From positions 1-64,000 of the forward strand of contig JAEUIH010000013.1 of NCBI GenBank assembly GCA_016795105.1: a stretch of 64,000 nucleotides of DNA. Reading direction: 5' to 3'. The stretch is from Planctomyces sp. Its GTDB lineage: Bacteria; Planctomycetota; Planctomycetia; Planctomycetales; Planctomycetaceae. Positions 45,946 to 54,185 of this stretch are shown one piece after another. How positions within the stretch are numbered: the first letter of the stretch is position 1; each line of letters starts with the position of its first letter. The notes under the pieces were generated by a model that was given only the letters and a program-made list of their open reading frames with translations, searched no databases and was not told where the DNA came from. The position numbers and the translations under genes were made by a program.

Positions 45946-46599
45946 TCAATTTGATGGGGAGAGCTGCGTGTCCAAAGGCCTGCGTTTCCAAAGTCCTCGA
46001 TAGATCGGACAACCCAGTTTACGTTTCTTGCGTTCGAAGCTGGTTTGGTAATCAAGGTCATGTTCAGCGGGGCGTTCTTCGGGAGGCGCAAGTACTTCAA
46101 AATCCGGATGATGATCCATGAGGGAGCGAACGATGTCGAAGTAATCTGCAACGTCGGTCCATGAATGCAGCAACCCGCCGGGTATAAGAATCTGAGACAA
46201 CAGCGCTGCGAATTCGTCCGTAAACAGGCGTCTCTTGTGATGACGTTTTTTCCACCATGGGTCGGGGAAATAAACATGCGCAGCAGACACGCTGTGTGGG
46301 GTGATCATATCGCGAAGAATGACTCGACAGTCACCCCCAATGACTCGGCCGTTGGGCAGGTCGCGTTTCATCAGCCGGGTTGCGGTTCGGCGTCCTTCGC
46401 GATAGTCGATTTCGATTCCCAGAAAGTTGGTTTGAGGATTCATTACGGCCGCATTGAACAGGAACAGTCCTCGACCACAACCGATATCGAGTTCGACAGG
46501 AGCCTGTTGCCCGAAGTAAGTGGACCAGTCAATATGGGGTCCGATATCTTCGATAGTCTGGAACCAGGGTTTAATTGGCTTGATGGGAGCAGTTTGCAT
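45946..46599 (-). CDS. trmB: tRNA (guanine-N7-)-methyltransferase
   Basis: 217 residues from the ATG of MQTAPIKP; an upstream in-frame TTG is possible but without a ribosome site. ELDIGCGRGLFLF is the SAM-binding motif I, GIEIDYREGRR follows, and HVYFPDPWWKKRHHKRRL is the TrmB signature. Target: G46 of tRNA. It is last of a HAD-fabZ-trmB series (67-base gap from fabZ). Confidence 0.96.
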   Translation of the reverse strand: MQTAPIKPIKPWFQTIEDIGPHIDWSTYFGQQAPVELDIGCGRGLFLFNAAVMNPQTNFLGIEIDYREGRRTATRLMKRDLPNGRVIGGDCRVILRDMITPHSVSAAHVYFPDPWWKKRHHKRRLFTDEFAALLSQILIPGGLLHSWTDVADYFDIVRSLMDHHPDFEVLAPPEERPAEHDLDYQTSFERKKRKLGCPIYRGLWKRRPLDTQLSPSN

Positions 46600-46666
46600 A
46601 GGATTGGCTGAGAACAAAGTGCCGGTAAGCAAAGCGGAGACGCGGCTGATGTTTCGTGCAGAGCGG

Positions 46667-47155
46667 TCACTCGCGGTTAACGGTCACTCCGAGCATTTGC
46701 CCCTCGAACATGAGGTCGCCTTCGACGTAGCCCTGGAAATTGAATTGAGCAAGTCTGCGGGCCATGACGCGGGTAACTTTAGCGACGAGTACGAGACGGC
46801 TGTTGGGGAAGATGGGCTTGCGAAACCGAACAGCGTCCATGCCGCCAAAGCCAAGATAGTCACCGCCAATCAGGTCGAATTTTCTGGCGTAGAATCCGCC
46901 AAGTTGGGCGGCACACTCACATTGTACAACGCCCGGCATCAGTGGAAATCCGGGCATGTGTCCGGAAATCCAGAACTCTTTGTCGGAAACATCCTTGTAG
47001 CCCACGATCAGATGCTGACTTTGATCAACATGCAGGATGGCGGTTAGCTGTTCCATTTCAAATCGCTGCGGATTCACGGCGCGGATATCATCGATGGAAT
47101 ACAGCGGCTTAGTGAAATCCAGCGCTTTCAGATCGAACAGCGGCTCTGTTGCCAT
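46667..47155 (-). CDS. FabZ-like 3-hydroxyacyl-ACP dehydratase
   Basis: 162 residues, hotdog fold. GHMPGFPLMPGVVQCECAAQL carries the catalytic His and, 14 positions on, the Glu, exactly as in FabZ, though PGHPVMPG has become PGFPLMPG. It would dehydrate beta-hydroxyacyl-ACP in fatty acid elongation. The altered residues leave room for a specialised role (planctomycetes often carry extra FabZ/FabA-like genes), so no firm symbol is given. Neighbours are HAD (37 bases upstream) and trmB. Confidence 0.85.
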   Translation of the reverse strand: MATEPLFDLKALDFTKPLYSIDDIRAVNPQRFEMEQLTAILHVDQSQHLIVGYKDVSDKEFWISGHMPGFPLMPGVVQCECAAQLGGFYARKFDLIGGDYLGFGGMDAVRFRKPIFPNSRLVLVAKVTRVMARRLAQFNFQGYVEGDLMFEGQMLGVTVNRE

Positions 47156-47192
47156 GGAACTCTAACTCCGGGTGATCAGGAGCCCGCAGGGT

Positions 47193-48164
47193 TTATGCTC
47201 CATCACCCGCGAATTCCAGGATCGACGACAGTTGTGACAAATCGGTGAGTAACCTGTCCGGCCGCGTTGCTGGATCCTTCAGAACATCGGACGCGACCTC
47301 CAGTCCCGATTTCTCGGCCACCAGTAACGCAGTCTTCATTCCAGCGGATTTTGCCGGAACGAGGTCTGTACTGAGTCGACAGCTGATATGGAGGATTTCT
47401 GAAGCAGAGATCCCCAGTGATTTCAATTGTCGTACGGCGTGTGCAAACAGGGATTTGGATGGTTTTCGAATCCCCAGATGCGTGGAAAGCACAAGGGTCT
47501 CCGGACGAAATAACTCATAAAGGGGCGGCAGTGTAGCCTGACGGGAAAGGGCTCGCAACAATTGGACAAGGGTGAATGACTGACCGTCGGATAACAGTCC
47601 CTGAATAAAGCCTCGACCGGACAGCTCCGTCATGGCATTCACCGCATTCTCACGGGCTTCGACGCCCTGCAGGCAGCTGTGAAAAAAGTAGGCAACTTTC
47701 TCGCTGAATTCATCCAAATCCCCGTAGAACCCCTCATCAAACTGGTATTCCTTTTCGAACAGACGCTCAATAATCTGCCTCCAGGCATCCACCAGACTCA
47801 CGTCTGTGAAGTCTCCCTTCCGGTCGGTTCCGACCATACTGAGCCGTTCCGTGATGGACTGGTAAAGTCCAATCATGGATTGCCAGGGTGGTCCTGGCTT
47901 GCGATACATGTGATTCCACATATTGAATTCGTGGATGGTCTTGTCGAGAGCAATCTGTAGTCGCACAGCTTCAGATGGATGATACGTAAACTTTCCGTCG
48001 GTAATCCTGAGCAGTGTGCCATAGACATCCCAAAGTACAGCCCGAACCTCGGGGAGCGGCTTGATCGACGGGACGGCACTGACCACAATAGGCGAACTCA
48101 CTGCAGGCCAGATCAGATTGCGTTCGTCCAGGGAATCCGCATATTCGGCGAGCGACAATGACAT
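47193..48164 (-). CDS. HAD-superfamily hydrolase
   Basis: 323 residues. Motif I is LWDVYGTLL (Asp nucleophile; second position Tyr, as in haloacid-dehalogenase-like members rather than DxD phosphatases). An alpha-helical cap covers ~75-190. Motif II is LLSDG (LSDGQS), motif III Lys is in GIRKPSKSLFAHA, and the acidic motif IV region is HISCRLSTDLVPAKSAGMKT. The acidic residues of motif IV look reduced. The substrate is unknown. It heads the HAD-fabZ-trmB series. Confidence 0.82.
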   Translation of the reverse strand: MSLSLAEYADSLDERNLIWPAVSSPIVVSAVPSIKPLPEVRAVLWDVYGTLLRITDGKFTYHPSEAVRLQIALDKTIHEFNMWNHMYRKPGPPWQSMIGLYQSITERLSMVGTDRKGDFTDVSLVDAWRQIIERLFEKEYQFDEGFYGDLDEFSEKVAYFFHSCLQGVEARENAVNAMTELSGRGFIQGLLSDGQSFTLVQLLRALSRQATLPPLYELFRPETLVLSTHLGIRKPSKSLFAHAVRQLKSLGISASEILHISCRLSTDLVPAKSAGMKTALLVAEKSGLEVASDVLKDPATRPDRLLTDLSQLSSILEFAGDGA

Positions 48165-48277
48165 AGTATGATTCGGCGTGAAATTGTGTGGGAAGTTGAG
48201 TTCACTTCAGATCGGAAAACTGACTCAGAAGACCGAACTGGATTGCTCGAGGAGTATAGCAGAAGTCTGAGGCACAC

Positions 48278-48916
48278 ATGAAACCGAACCTGCCCACGCT
48301 TCTGGTCGTCCTGACCTTTTTTATTCTCGCAGTCTCGATGCTTGATCCCCGGTTTCCTCAGGATCAGCTGCTGCAGCATATTCCCACCGTACCCTCCATG
48401 CTTCTGATTCTGTTCGGAACCCGCCGCAACTGGTGGTCAACGCGGGCAGTGTTGTGCCTGATGATTTTTGCGTGGCTTCATATACTCGGGGCTCGTTTCG
48501 TCTATTCGTGCGTTCCTTACGATGAATGGAGTCAATCGTTGTTTGGCGTGTCGCTCAGTAAGACCTTCGGCTGGAGACGGAATCACTACGATCGACTGGT
48601 CCATTTCCTGTTTGGAGTCGTGATGGTACTGCCGGTTGCCGAAATTCTGTCATTGCGAGGAATACGAAATCGCCGGGACAATCTGATCTACACGTTTTGT
48701 TTTCTTACAACCGTCAGCGCAATCTATGAGATCATGGAATGGGGTGCGGCGGTTGTCATGTCGCCTGATCGCGCCGAGGCCTACAACGGCCAGCAGGGAG
48801 ATCTTTGGGATGCTCAAAAAGACATGGCACTTGCCGCTCTGGGAAGTCTGATCAGTCTGCCATTCGTGGCGAGGACGATTCTTCTCAAAGATTCTTCCCG
48901 GAATACTGCAGCCTGA
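48278..48916 (+). CDS. DUF2238 (YjdF-like) inner-membrane protein
   Basis: 212 residues, about six transmembrane helices. The signature is in the second half: HYDRLVHFLFGVVMVLP, SAIYEIMEWGAA, and GQQGDLWDAQKDMALAALG. These conserved His, Glu and Asp residues in membrane segments suggest a metal or proton site, but no function is established. It stands alone, divergent from the HAD gene (113-base gap). Confidence 0.87.
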   Translation: MKPNLPTLLVVLTFFILAVSMLDPRFPQDQLLQHIPTVPSMLLILFGTRRNWWSTRAVLCLMIFAWLHILGARFVYSCVPYDEWSQSLFGVSLSKTFGWRRNHYDRLVHFLFGVVMVLPVAEILSLRGIRNRRDNLIYTFCFLTTVSAIYEIMEWGAAVVMSPDRAEAYNGQQGDLWDAQKDMALAALGSLISLPFVARTILLKDSSRNTAA

Positions 48917-49152
48917 AAGCATCCATGTTGAGAATCTGATTCTTACCGAGACCAATGCAACATGGTGTTTCTATGGAGACAGACAACCAGGCAGCCGTGG
49001 AACCCCATGACTTCTTTGTGAAATCATCGCGATTCACAATCAATCGTCGTAAGACTCGGCGAGTTGGAAGCATCTAACGTCGGTGCCGCGACAGATTCAC
49101 TGTCGCAAAACGTTGGCGGTTGAGCTTCAACACCGAAAGTCGAGGTTGGTCG

Positions 49153-49344
49153 ATGAACAGATTCAGTGCGAATGTTCCAGTAATCCTGCTCTTTGTATGT
49201 TTTGTCGCGGGCTGCTCACAGGAAGGTGAAATGATGAAAGACGACGCTATGATGAAGGACCAGAGCATGATGAAAGACGGAGCGATGATGAAAGACGGAG
49301 CGATGATGAAAGATGACGGCATGAAGAAGGATACGGGGAAGTAG
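49153..49344 (+). CDS. Methionine-rich hexapeptide-repeat lipoprotein (MXKDX type)
   Basis: 63 residues from the ATG of MNRFSANV with GAGG nearby; an upstream ATG would spoil the signal. Lipobox FVAGC gives Cys21. The mature part is five MMKDxx repeats plus a partial one, with 11 Met among 43 residues and alternating Lys and Asp. The gene ends 39 bases before msrP on the same strand. Met-rich periplasmic peptides paired with MsrP are known: MrpX with YedY1 in Azospira acts as a methionine sink for hypochlorite. The same role here is inference from composition and position. Confidence 0.8.
   Translation: MNRFSANVPVILLFVCFVAGCSQEGEMMKDDAMMKDQSMMKDGAMMKDGAMMKDDGMKKDTGK
49231..49338 (+). repeat. 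18-base coding tandem repeat (MMKDxx)
   Basis: Six units of 18 bases starting ATGATGAAAGAC or close variants. Units three and four are identical, which suggests recent slippage. It encodes the Met-rich hexapeptides of the lipoprotein. Confidence 0.92.
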
Positions 49345-49383
49345 AGACATCAGAGTTTTGCTGGATCATCGGAGGAATTTCGA

Positions 49384-50370
49384 ATGGGACACATTTCCAA
49401 CATTCCGGATCGCGAGATTACTCCCCCGAACGTCTACTTCAATCGTCGTCGTTTCATGCGAGCCGGAATTGCGGCCGCAAGCGCTATTTCAACCGGCGCC
49501 GTCTATCGACTGTTTAATCCTGCGAGAGAAACTGTCGCAGCAACGGAACCATTGTCTGACCTTCAACAGACCTCAGAGACGGATGCTGAGTTGCTGGCTC
49601 GCGGCTGGCTGGTCGATGAGGAACGAACGGCCGAATCAAGCATCCTGAGCTACAACAATTTCTATGAATTCACGACCGAGAAGGAAGGCGTCGCAGCTGC
49701 CGCAAAGAACTTCAGAACAAACGGCTGGCAGCTGATCGTGGATGGCCTGGTCAACAAGCCTCGTACATTCACGATCGATGATCTTCACGCAATCAGTCCA
49801 CCGCAGGAACGCGTTTATCGGATGCGGTGCGTGGAAGCATGGTCAATGGTAATTCCGTGGGCCGGGGTTCCACTTGCCCATCTGCTGAATGTTGTTGAGC
49901 CGATGGCAAGCGCGAAGTTTGCAGCATTCGAGACTTTGTACGACCCCATACGAATGCCCGGGCAGTTGACCGATGTTCTTGAATGGCCTTACGTCGAAGG
50001 GTTGCGACTTGATGAGGCCTTGAATCCCCTGACACTTCTGGCAACGGGACTCTACGGAAAACTGCTGCCGCCTCAGGATGGGGCACCGGTCAGGCTGGTA
50101 ACCCCATGGAAGTACGGTTTCAAGGGGATCAAATCAATTGTTCGGATCACTCTCCTCGCGGATCAGCCTCCAACCAGCTGGAACCGCTATTCCGCCGAAG
50201 AATATGGATTCTACGCCAATGTTAATCCTTCGGTGGATCATCCTCGCTGGAGTCAGGCCACAGAACAGAGGCTTGGTGAATCAGGTCGTCGAAAAACACT
50301 GATGTTCAATGGATATGAAGAACAGGTCGCAGACCTCTATGCAGGCATGAATCTGACGAAGTTCTTTTGA
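49384..50370 (+). CDS. msrP: MsrP (YedY) periplasmic methionine sulfoxide reductase, Mo-cofactor subunit
   Basis: 328 residues. A twin-arginine signal (NRRRFMRAG, 20-28) fits export of a folded molybdopterin enzyme. The sulfite-oxidase fold contains RMRCVEAWSMVIPW, where Cys149 would ligate Mo. KYGFKGIKSIVRI and the C-terminal NGYEEQVADLYAGMNLTKFF are typical of MsrP. It reduces protein-bound methionine sulfoxide in the periplasm with electrons from MsrQ. GGAGG lies upstream of the ATG. It follows the Met-rich lipoprotein and precedes the msrQ fusion. Confidence 0.95.
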   Translation: MGHISNIPDREITPPNVYFNRRRFMRAGIAAASAISTGAVYRLFNPARETVAATEPLSDLQQTSETDAELLARGWLVDEERTAESSILSYNNFYEFTTEKEGVAAAAKNFRTNGWQLIVDGLVNKPRTFTIDDLHAISPPQERVYRMRCVEAWSMVIPWAGVPLAHLLNVVEPMASAKFAAFETLYDPIRMPGQLTDVLEWPYVEGLRLDEALNPLTLLATGLYGKLLPPQDGAPVRLVTPWKYGFKGIKSIVRITLLADQPPTSWNRYSAEEYGFYANVNPSVDHPRWSQATEQRLGESGRRKTLMFNGYEEQVADLYAGMNLTKFF

Positions 50371-50402
50371 AAGTACTGTCGGCAATCTATGGAAGCACAC
50401 TC

Positions 50403-50567
50403 ATGATTCGACCAGTCGCACCCGACGACACCGATGCGTTGATTGCCATTGCTCAAGCATCGGGATCGTTCGATCTTCATCAGATTGACGAGCTTTCCGA
50501 AATGCTGGCTCATTACTTTGCGGCTCCCTCGCCGGCTGGCAGATGGTGTGGACAAAATTGTGTTTAG
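50403..50567 (+). pseudogene. N-terminal fragment of a GNAT acetyltransferase
   Basis: 54 residues starting MIRPVAPDDTDALIAIAQ and continuing to SEMLAHYFA match the first strand and helices of a GNAT N-acetyltransferase. The frame then reads RWCGQNCV and stops; the acetyl-CoA-binding part is missing and was not found in other frames up to 50724. So this is a truncated remnant between msrP and msrQ. The rest of the 354-base gap (50371-50724) shows nothing else recognisable. Confidence 0.6.
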
Positions 50568-50724
50568 GAAAGCTATTCACGCGTCCGGGTCTTCGATCAG
50601 CGATCCGGCTGTTTCATGGTAGTCACTGGTTCGAACAAGGTCGTTAACTGCTGTAATCGAATCGAAGGTGTCTGACATCGAATACAGGCACAAACATCCA
50701 TTGAGAATTTCCGGGCGCACTCCC

Positions 50725-52467
50725 ATGACTCAGATTCAATTCCTGCGAACGCTTGTGTTTATAAATGGCGTGATCCCGTTGCTGATGTTGACCTGGGATG
50801 CGTATCGCGGCCAACTTGGGGCAAATCCTGTCAACAACGCTCTGCACATTACTGGAATCCTGTCGCTTGTGTTCCTGTTTCTGTCACTGTTGATGTCGCC
50901 GCTGAAGTGGGTTACAGGCTGGAGTGGCTGGATTGCTTTCCGACGTTCGCTCGGACTATACGGGTTCTTTTATTCAGTCATTCACCTGTTCATTTACGTG
51001 GGTTTTGACAGAGCACTCAGTCTATCCAGTACGCTGAACGAAATCTGGATGCGAAGGTTTCTCCAGGTTGGAACGGCGGCCATCCTGCTGATGACTCCAC
51101 TGGCAGTAACTTCAACGAACGCGATGATCCGCAGATTGGGACCCGTGAGATGGAAACTGTTGCATCGTACTGCATATTTGGTCGCAGTTCTTGGCGTTCT
51201 TCATTACTACATGCTCGTCAAGTCTGACGTGCGTCAGCCCCTGGCGTTCGCAGGATTCCTGACCCTGCTGTTGGGCGGACGATTTGTTCGACACTATTGC
51301 GAACTCAGGCAGACAAGTACCAAACCTGCAGCTCAGCTTGCCGGCGTACTCACTGACTCAAAGCGACCAGCTTCTCATTGGCAGGGTGAATTACGCATAG
51401 CGGCCGTTTTTCAGGAGACGCCGAATGTCAGAACATTTCGACTGATGCCCACACACAGGGGGCCATTTCCATTCGAATTCCAGGCTGGGCAATTCGTCAA
51501 TATTCAGTTGTCAATCAACGGAAAGCGAGTGAACCGATCGTATACGCTCGCATCGTCTCCAACACGCCTGGAATACTGCGAACTGACGATCAAGCGTGAG
51601 GCAGAAGGTGTTGCTTCGCAATACATTCACGATCACCTGAAAGTTGGCGATCTGTTGAAGATCTCCGGGCCATCGGGAAAGTTTACGTTCAACAGTGACG
51701 AGGCCCATTCAGTACTCTTAATCGCTGGCGGAGTCGGAATCACGCCACTCATGTCGATTACTCGCTGCCTGACAGACCGAGCATGGACAGGGGATATCTA
51801 TTTTCTGATTGCAGCAAGAGCAGAACAGGACCTGATTTTCCACGACGAGCTTCTGTTGCTGCAGAAGCGATTCAGACAACTTCATGTCTGCGTAACGCTG
51901 ACTCGCTGTGAAGATTCAGACCACTGGAAGGGTGAGCGAGGTCGAGTTTCCGGTACGCTGCTGAAAAAATTTGTTCCGAACCTCACTTCGACTCCTGTTT
52001 ACCTCTGTGGCCCAAATGAGATGATGGATGCGGTTCGCGAAATCCTCCACAACGTTGGTGTTCCGGGTACCCTCGTTCGAACTGAAGCGTTTGCAGGCAG
52101 GAAGTCGGCCAGGGTGACATTGGCCCCAAAGACCAGCGATCAGACACTTTCTGTAGAGACAGAATCGCCTGAAGGTTCGTCAGGGACAGGTCCCATCACT
52201 CAACCAGTTTCAAAAGTCAGCTTTAGTCGTTCGAGTGTCCAGACGAAGATTCCGCAGGACACAACCATACTTGAAGCGGCGGAGGCTTTGTCACTCGCAT
52301 TGCCGTTCGAATGCCGATCCGGATTCTGCGGGCAGTGCAAAACTCGCCTGATCGAAGGCACCGTAGTCATGGATTGTGAGGACGCGCTGAGTCCGGCAGA
52401 GAAAGCACATGGCTGGGTTCTCGCCTGCCAGGCCCGCCCGCAATCTGACCTCAGAGTAGAAGCCTGA
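50725..52467 (+). CDS. MsrQ-type haem membrane protein fused to FAD/NAD(P)H reductase and [2Fe-2S] ferredoxin
   Basis: 580 residues from the ATG of MTQIQFLRT; 19 residues of a longer frame precede it and are unlikely. Residues ~1-190 are the MsrQ (YedZ) ferric-reductase-like membrane domain, with His residues in HITGILSLVF, VIHLFIYV and LLHRTAYLVAVLGVLHYY as haem ligands. Residues ~225-455 are an FNR module: FAD motif RSYT (271-274), the NAD(P) loop GGVGITPLMS, and CGPNEMMD. Residues ~490-580 are a plant-type ferredoxin with Cys530, Cys535, Cys538 and Cys568. So electrons from NAD(P)H could pass through flavin and Fe-S to haem and on to MsrP in one chain. E. coli MsrQ instead takes electrons from the separate flavin reductase Fre. 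Confidence 0.92.
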   Translation: MTQIQFLRTLVFINGVIPLLMLTWDAYRGQLGANPVNNALHITGILSLVFLFLSLLMSPLKWVTGWSGWIAFRRSLGLYGFFYSVIHLFIYVGFDRALSLSSTLNEIWMRRFLQVGTAAILLMTPLAVTSTNAMIRRLGPVRWKLLHRTAYLVAVLGVLHYYMLVKSDVRQPLAFAGFLTLLLGGRFVRHYCELRQTSTKPAAQLAGVLTDSKRPASHWQGELRIAAVFQETPNVRTFRLMPTHRGPFPFEFQAGQFVNIQLSINGKRVNRSYTLASSPTRLEYCELTIKREAEGVASQYIHDHLKVGDLLKISGPSGKFTFNSDEAHSVLLIAGGVGITPLMSITRCLTDRAWTGDIYFLIAARAEQDLIFHDELLLLQKRFRQLHVCVTLTRCEDSDHWKGERGRVSGTLLKKFVPNLTSTPVYLCGPNEMMDAVREILHNVGVPGTLVRTEAFAGRKSARVTLAPKTSDQTLSVETESPEGSSGTGPITQPVSKVSFSRSSVQTKIPQDTTILEAAEALSLALPFECRSGFCGQCKTRLIEGTVVMDCEDALSPAEKAHGWVLACQARPQSDLRVEA

Positions 52468-52479
52468 ACGTATTCAGGC
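52462..52479 (+). terminator. Hairpin at the msrQ-fusion stop codon
   Basis: GCCTGAA / TTCAGGC with loop CGTA, followed by CCCTTTC. The TGA stop is inside the left arm. The stem is compact but the T run is weak, so it could attenuate rather than end transcription before the redoxin gene. Confidence 0.45.
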
Positions 52480-52562
52480 CCTTTCAATGTGATAAGTCTT
52501 AGGCTCCATAAATGAGTCGAGACGTGGGTTCTGTGTAAGCAGTTTTAACGGAGAAACTCCCT

Positions 52563-53111
52563 GTGAAAATCGGTATTACGATCCTGTTTGTAATGAGTCT
52601 CTTAGTTTCGGGACGGGCATTGAATGCTGAAAATCCCTCAAACTTTAAAGTGAGATCAGCGACCGACGACTCTGCTTTTGAACTATCGAAACATCGAGGG
52701 AAGACTGTCGTGTTGCACTTTCTGCTGAAAACGGAGTGCCCATATTGTCTGCGGTATACTCACGACTACGCCGCATTGGCAGAGAAGAATTCAGAGGTTG
52801 TTCACGTCTTTCTCAAGCCCGACAGTGAAGGTGACATCCAAAAATGGGCCGAGAGTCTCGACAGGCAGGGCCTGATGGACCTGCCAAAAATCTATCGCGA
52901 TCCAGGTGCCAAAATCGCGGGTCAATTCAAAATCCCGAACGGCTACAAATTCCATGGACAGTCTGTGCACTATCCGGCACTGATCGTACTTGACGAAGAA
53001 GGCATGGAGCGTTTTCGTTATGTTGGAAAATCAAATGCGGACCGCATGTCTGTCAAAGACTTCGAAGCAAAACTGGTCGAATTGAACAAAGAACGCGCGA
53101 AGCAGCGTTGA
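52563..53111 (+). CDS. Exported thioredoxin-fold redoxin (AhpC/TSA-like)
   Basis: 182 residues with an N-terminal signal peptide (ITILFVMSLLVSGRALNAE). The thioredoxin fold carries CPYC (59-62) after VVLHFLLKTE, and later HYPALIVLDEEG with the cis-Pro region. CPYC is a glutaredoxin/DsbA-like dithiol, so it may reduce or oxidise envelope thiols; peroxidase activity is less sure. The start is GTG with GGAG upstream. It is the last gene of the Met-rich lipoprotein-msrP-msrQ series and ends 24 bases from a convergent gene. Confidence 0.82.
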   Translation: MKIGITILFVMSLLVSGRALNAENPSNFKVRSATDDSAFELSKHRGKTVVLHFLLKTECPYCLRYTHDYAALAEKNSEVVHVFLKPDSEGDIQKWAESLDRQGLMDLPKIYRDPGAKIAGQFKIPNGYKFHGQSVHYPALIVLDEEGMERFRYVGKSNADRMSVKDFEAKLVELNKERAKQR

Positions 53112-53135
53112 AGAGAAGTCGCATCAAATTGAAGA

Positions 53136-54062
53136 TCAACGTCCGTTTACATGGGCTCGGCCAGCGACATAGCCGTAGTAATGGTTAACGAAGTGCTGCA
53201 GGGACACAAACCCATCCCCTGATTCCGGGATGCTCTGCTCCTTAGCCCATGTCCAGACCTTTTCAATGCGAACGCCAGCCTCGCCTGGTTTCCAGACACG
53301 GTTCACAAAGATCGGCGATCGCAGGCCGATCCAGTGATTGGCGGTTGGCAGAACTCGAGTACCACCATCAAGGATGGAACTATGCACAATGATTGCAACA
53401 GCGTAGTCTCGGCGAAACAAGTCGCTGGCTCGCTCCATGTTATCAATGCCCTTGGTCGACGTCCCGCTGTAATCGTATGTGAGCTGATCGTAACCTGCAG
53501 CCCGAAAGAACTGGGGCATCGAATCGACCGTCATCCCTCGCATGGATTCAAAGACATCATTTCGATAGCCAAAAGCGTTGAAGTGATCGCGAATTGATGC
53601 GAGTACCAGCCAGTCAGCATGATTCATCTCCTCGCCAGCACTGTTCACAGGAACTTTATCCATACGAGTTCCTGAGCCGGGCTCGATGCGAGTCATAGCT
53701 CGCCGACCAAGATTTCCCCATCCCCCTTCATAGAGCAGGGCACCGAGCAGGGCGTACTGAACCGGATCGTCATGTGCGAGTTCACGAACAAAGGTCGCAA
53801 CTCCACACATATTTGTTGCGTTTTGATTGATCAGATCCGGATTGACAACCCTTGCCATGAGTCCAAGTCTCACCTTTTCCTTGTCCAGAAAAGGCCAGAG
53901 TTTGCCAGATGCCTTCCCAACCCAATAGTCGATCAGCTCGAACGCCTTGACGTGCCCTGGCCCCTGAGGGCGTCCGGCTTCGCCCTGGGTACCCAATTGG
54001 TCTGCATCATCAAAGGCGGGCTGAAATCCGGAAAAGTCGAACTTTTTCAGATGATCTGACAC
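53136..54062 (-). CDS. Predicted Cys-His peptidase-like protein, candidate T6SS effector
   Basis: 308 residues, no signal peptide. A papain-like pattern is visible: QNATNMCGVATFVREL with Cys86 at the start of a helix after a polar loop, and TANHWIGLRSP with His243 at the start of a strand. The C-terminal region is polar (SLQHFVNHYYGYVAGR). This is the layout of C39/C70-like cysteine peptidases and amidases. The lack of a signal and its place as last gene of a T6SS-like operon suggest an exported effector; no immunity gene is evident. GTG start with AGGAG eight bases upstream. The family assignment is by eye. Confidence 0.5.
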   Translation of the reverse strand: MSDHLKKFDFSGFQPAFDDADQLGTQGEAGRPQGPGHVKAFELIDYWVGKASGKLWPFLDKEKVRLGLMARVVNPDLINQNATNMCGVATFVRELAHDDPVQYALLGALLYEGGWGNLGRRAMTRIEPGSGTRMDKVPVNSAGEEMNHADWLVLASIRDHFNAFGYRNDVFESMRGMTVDSMPQFFRAAGYDQLTYDYSGTSTKGIDNMERASDLFRRDYAVAIIVHSSILDGGTRVLPTANHWIGLRSPIFVNRVWKPGEAGVRIEKVWTWAKEQSIPESGDGFVSLQHFVNHYYGYVAGRAHVNGR

Positions 54063-54185
54063 TTTTCATTCTCCTGTAAAGGTTGCCACCCTCAACGTCG
54101 CTGACCGGAACTCAGATCGAAAGTTCTTCGATCGGAAGGCCAAAAAGGTCTGCTTTTCTACCACAAAAGGAGAATCAAATTCTGT

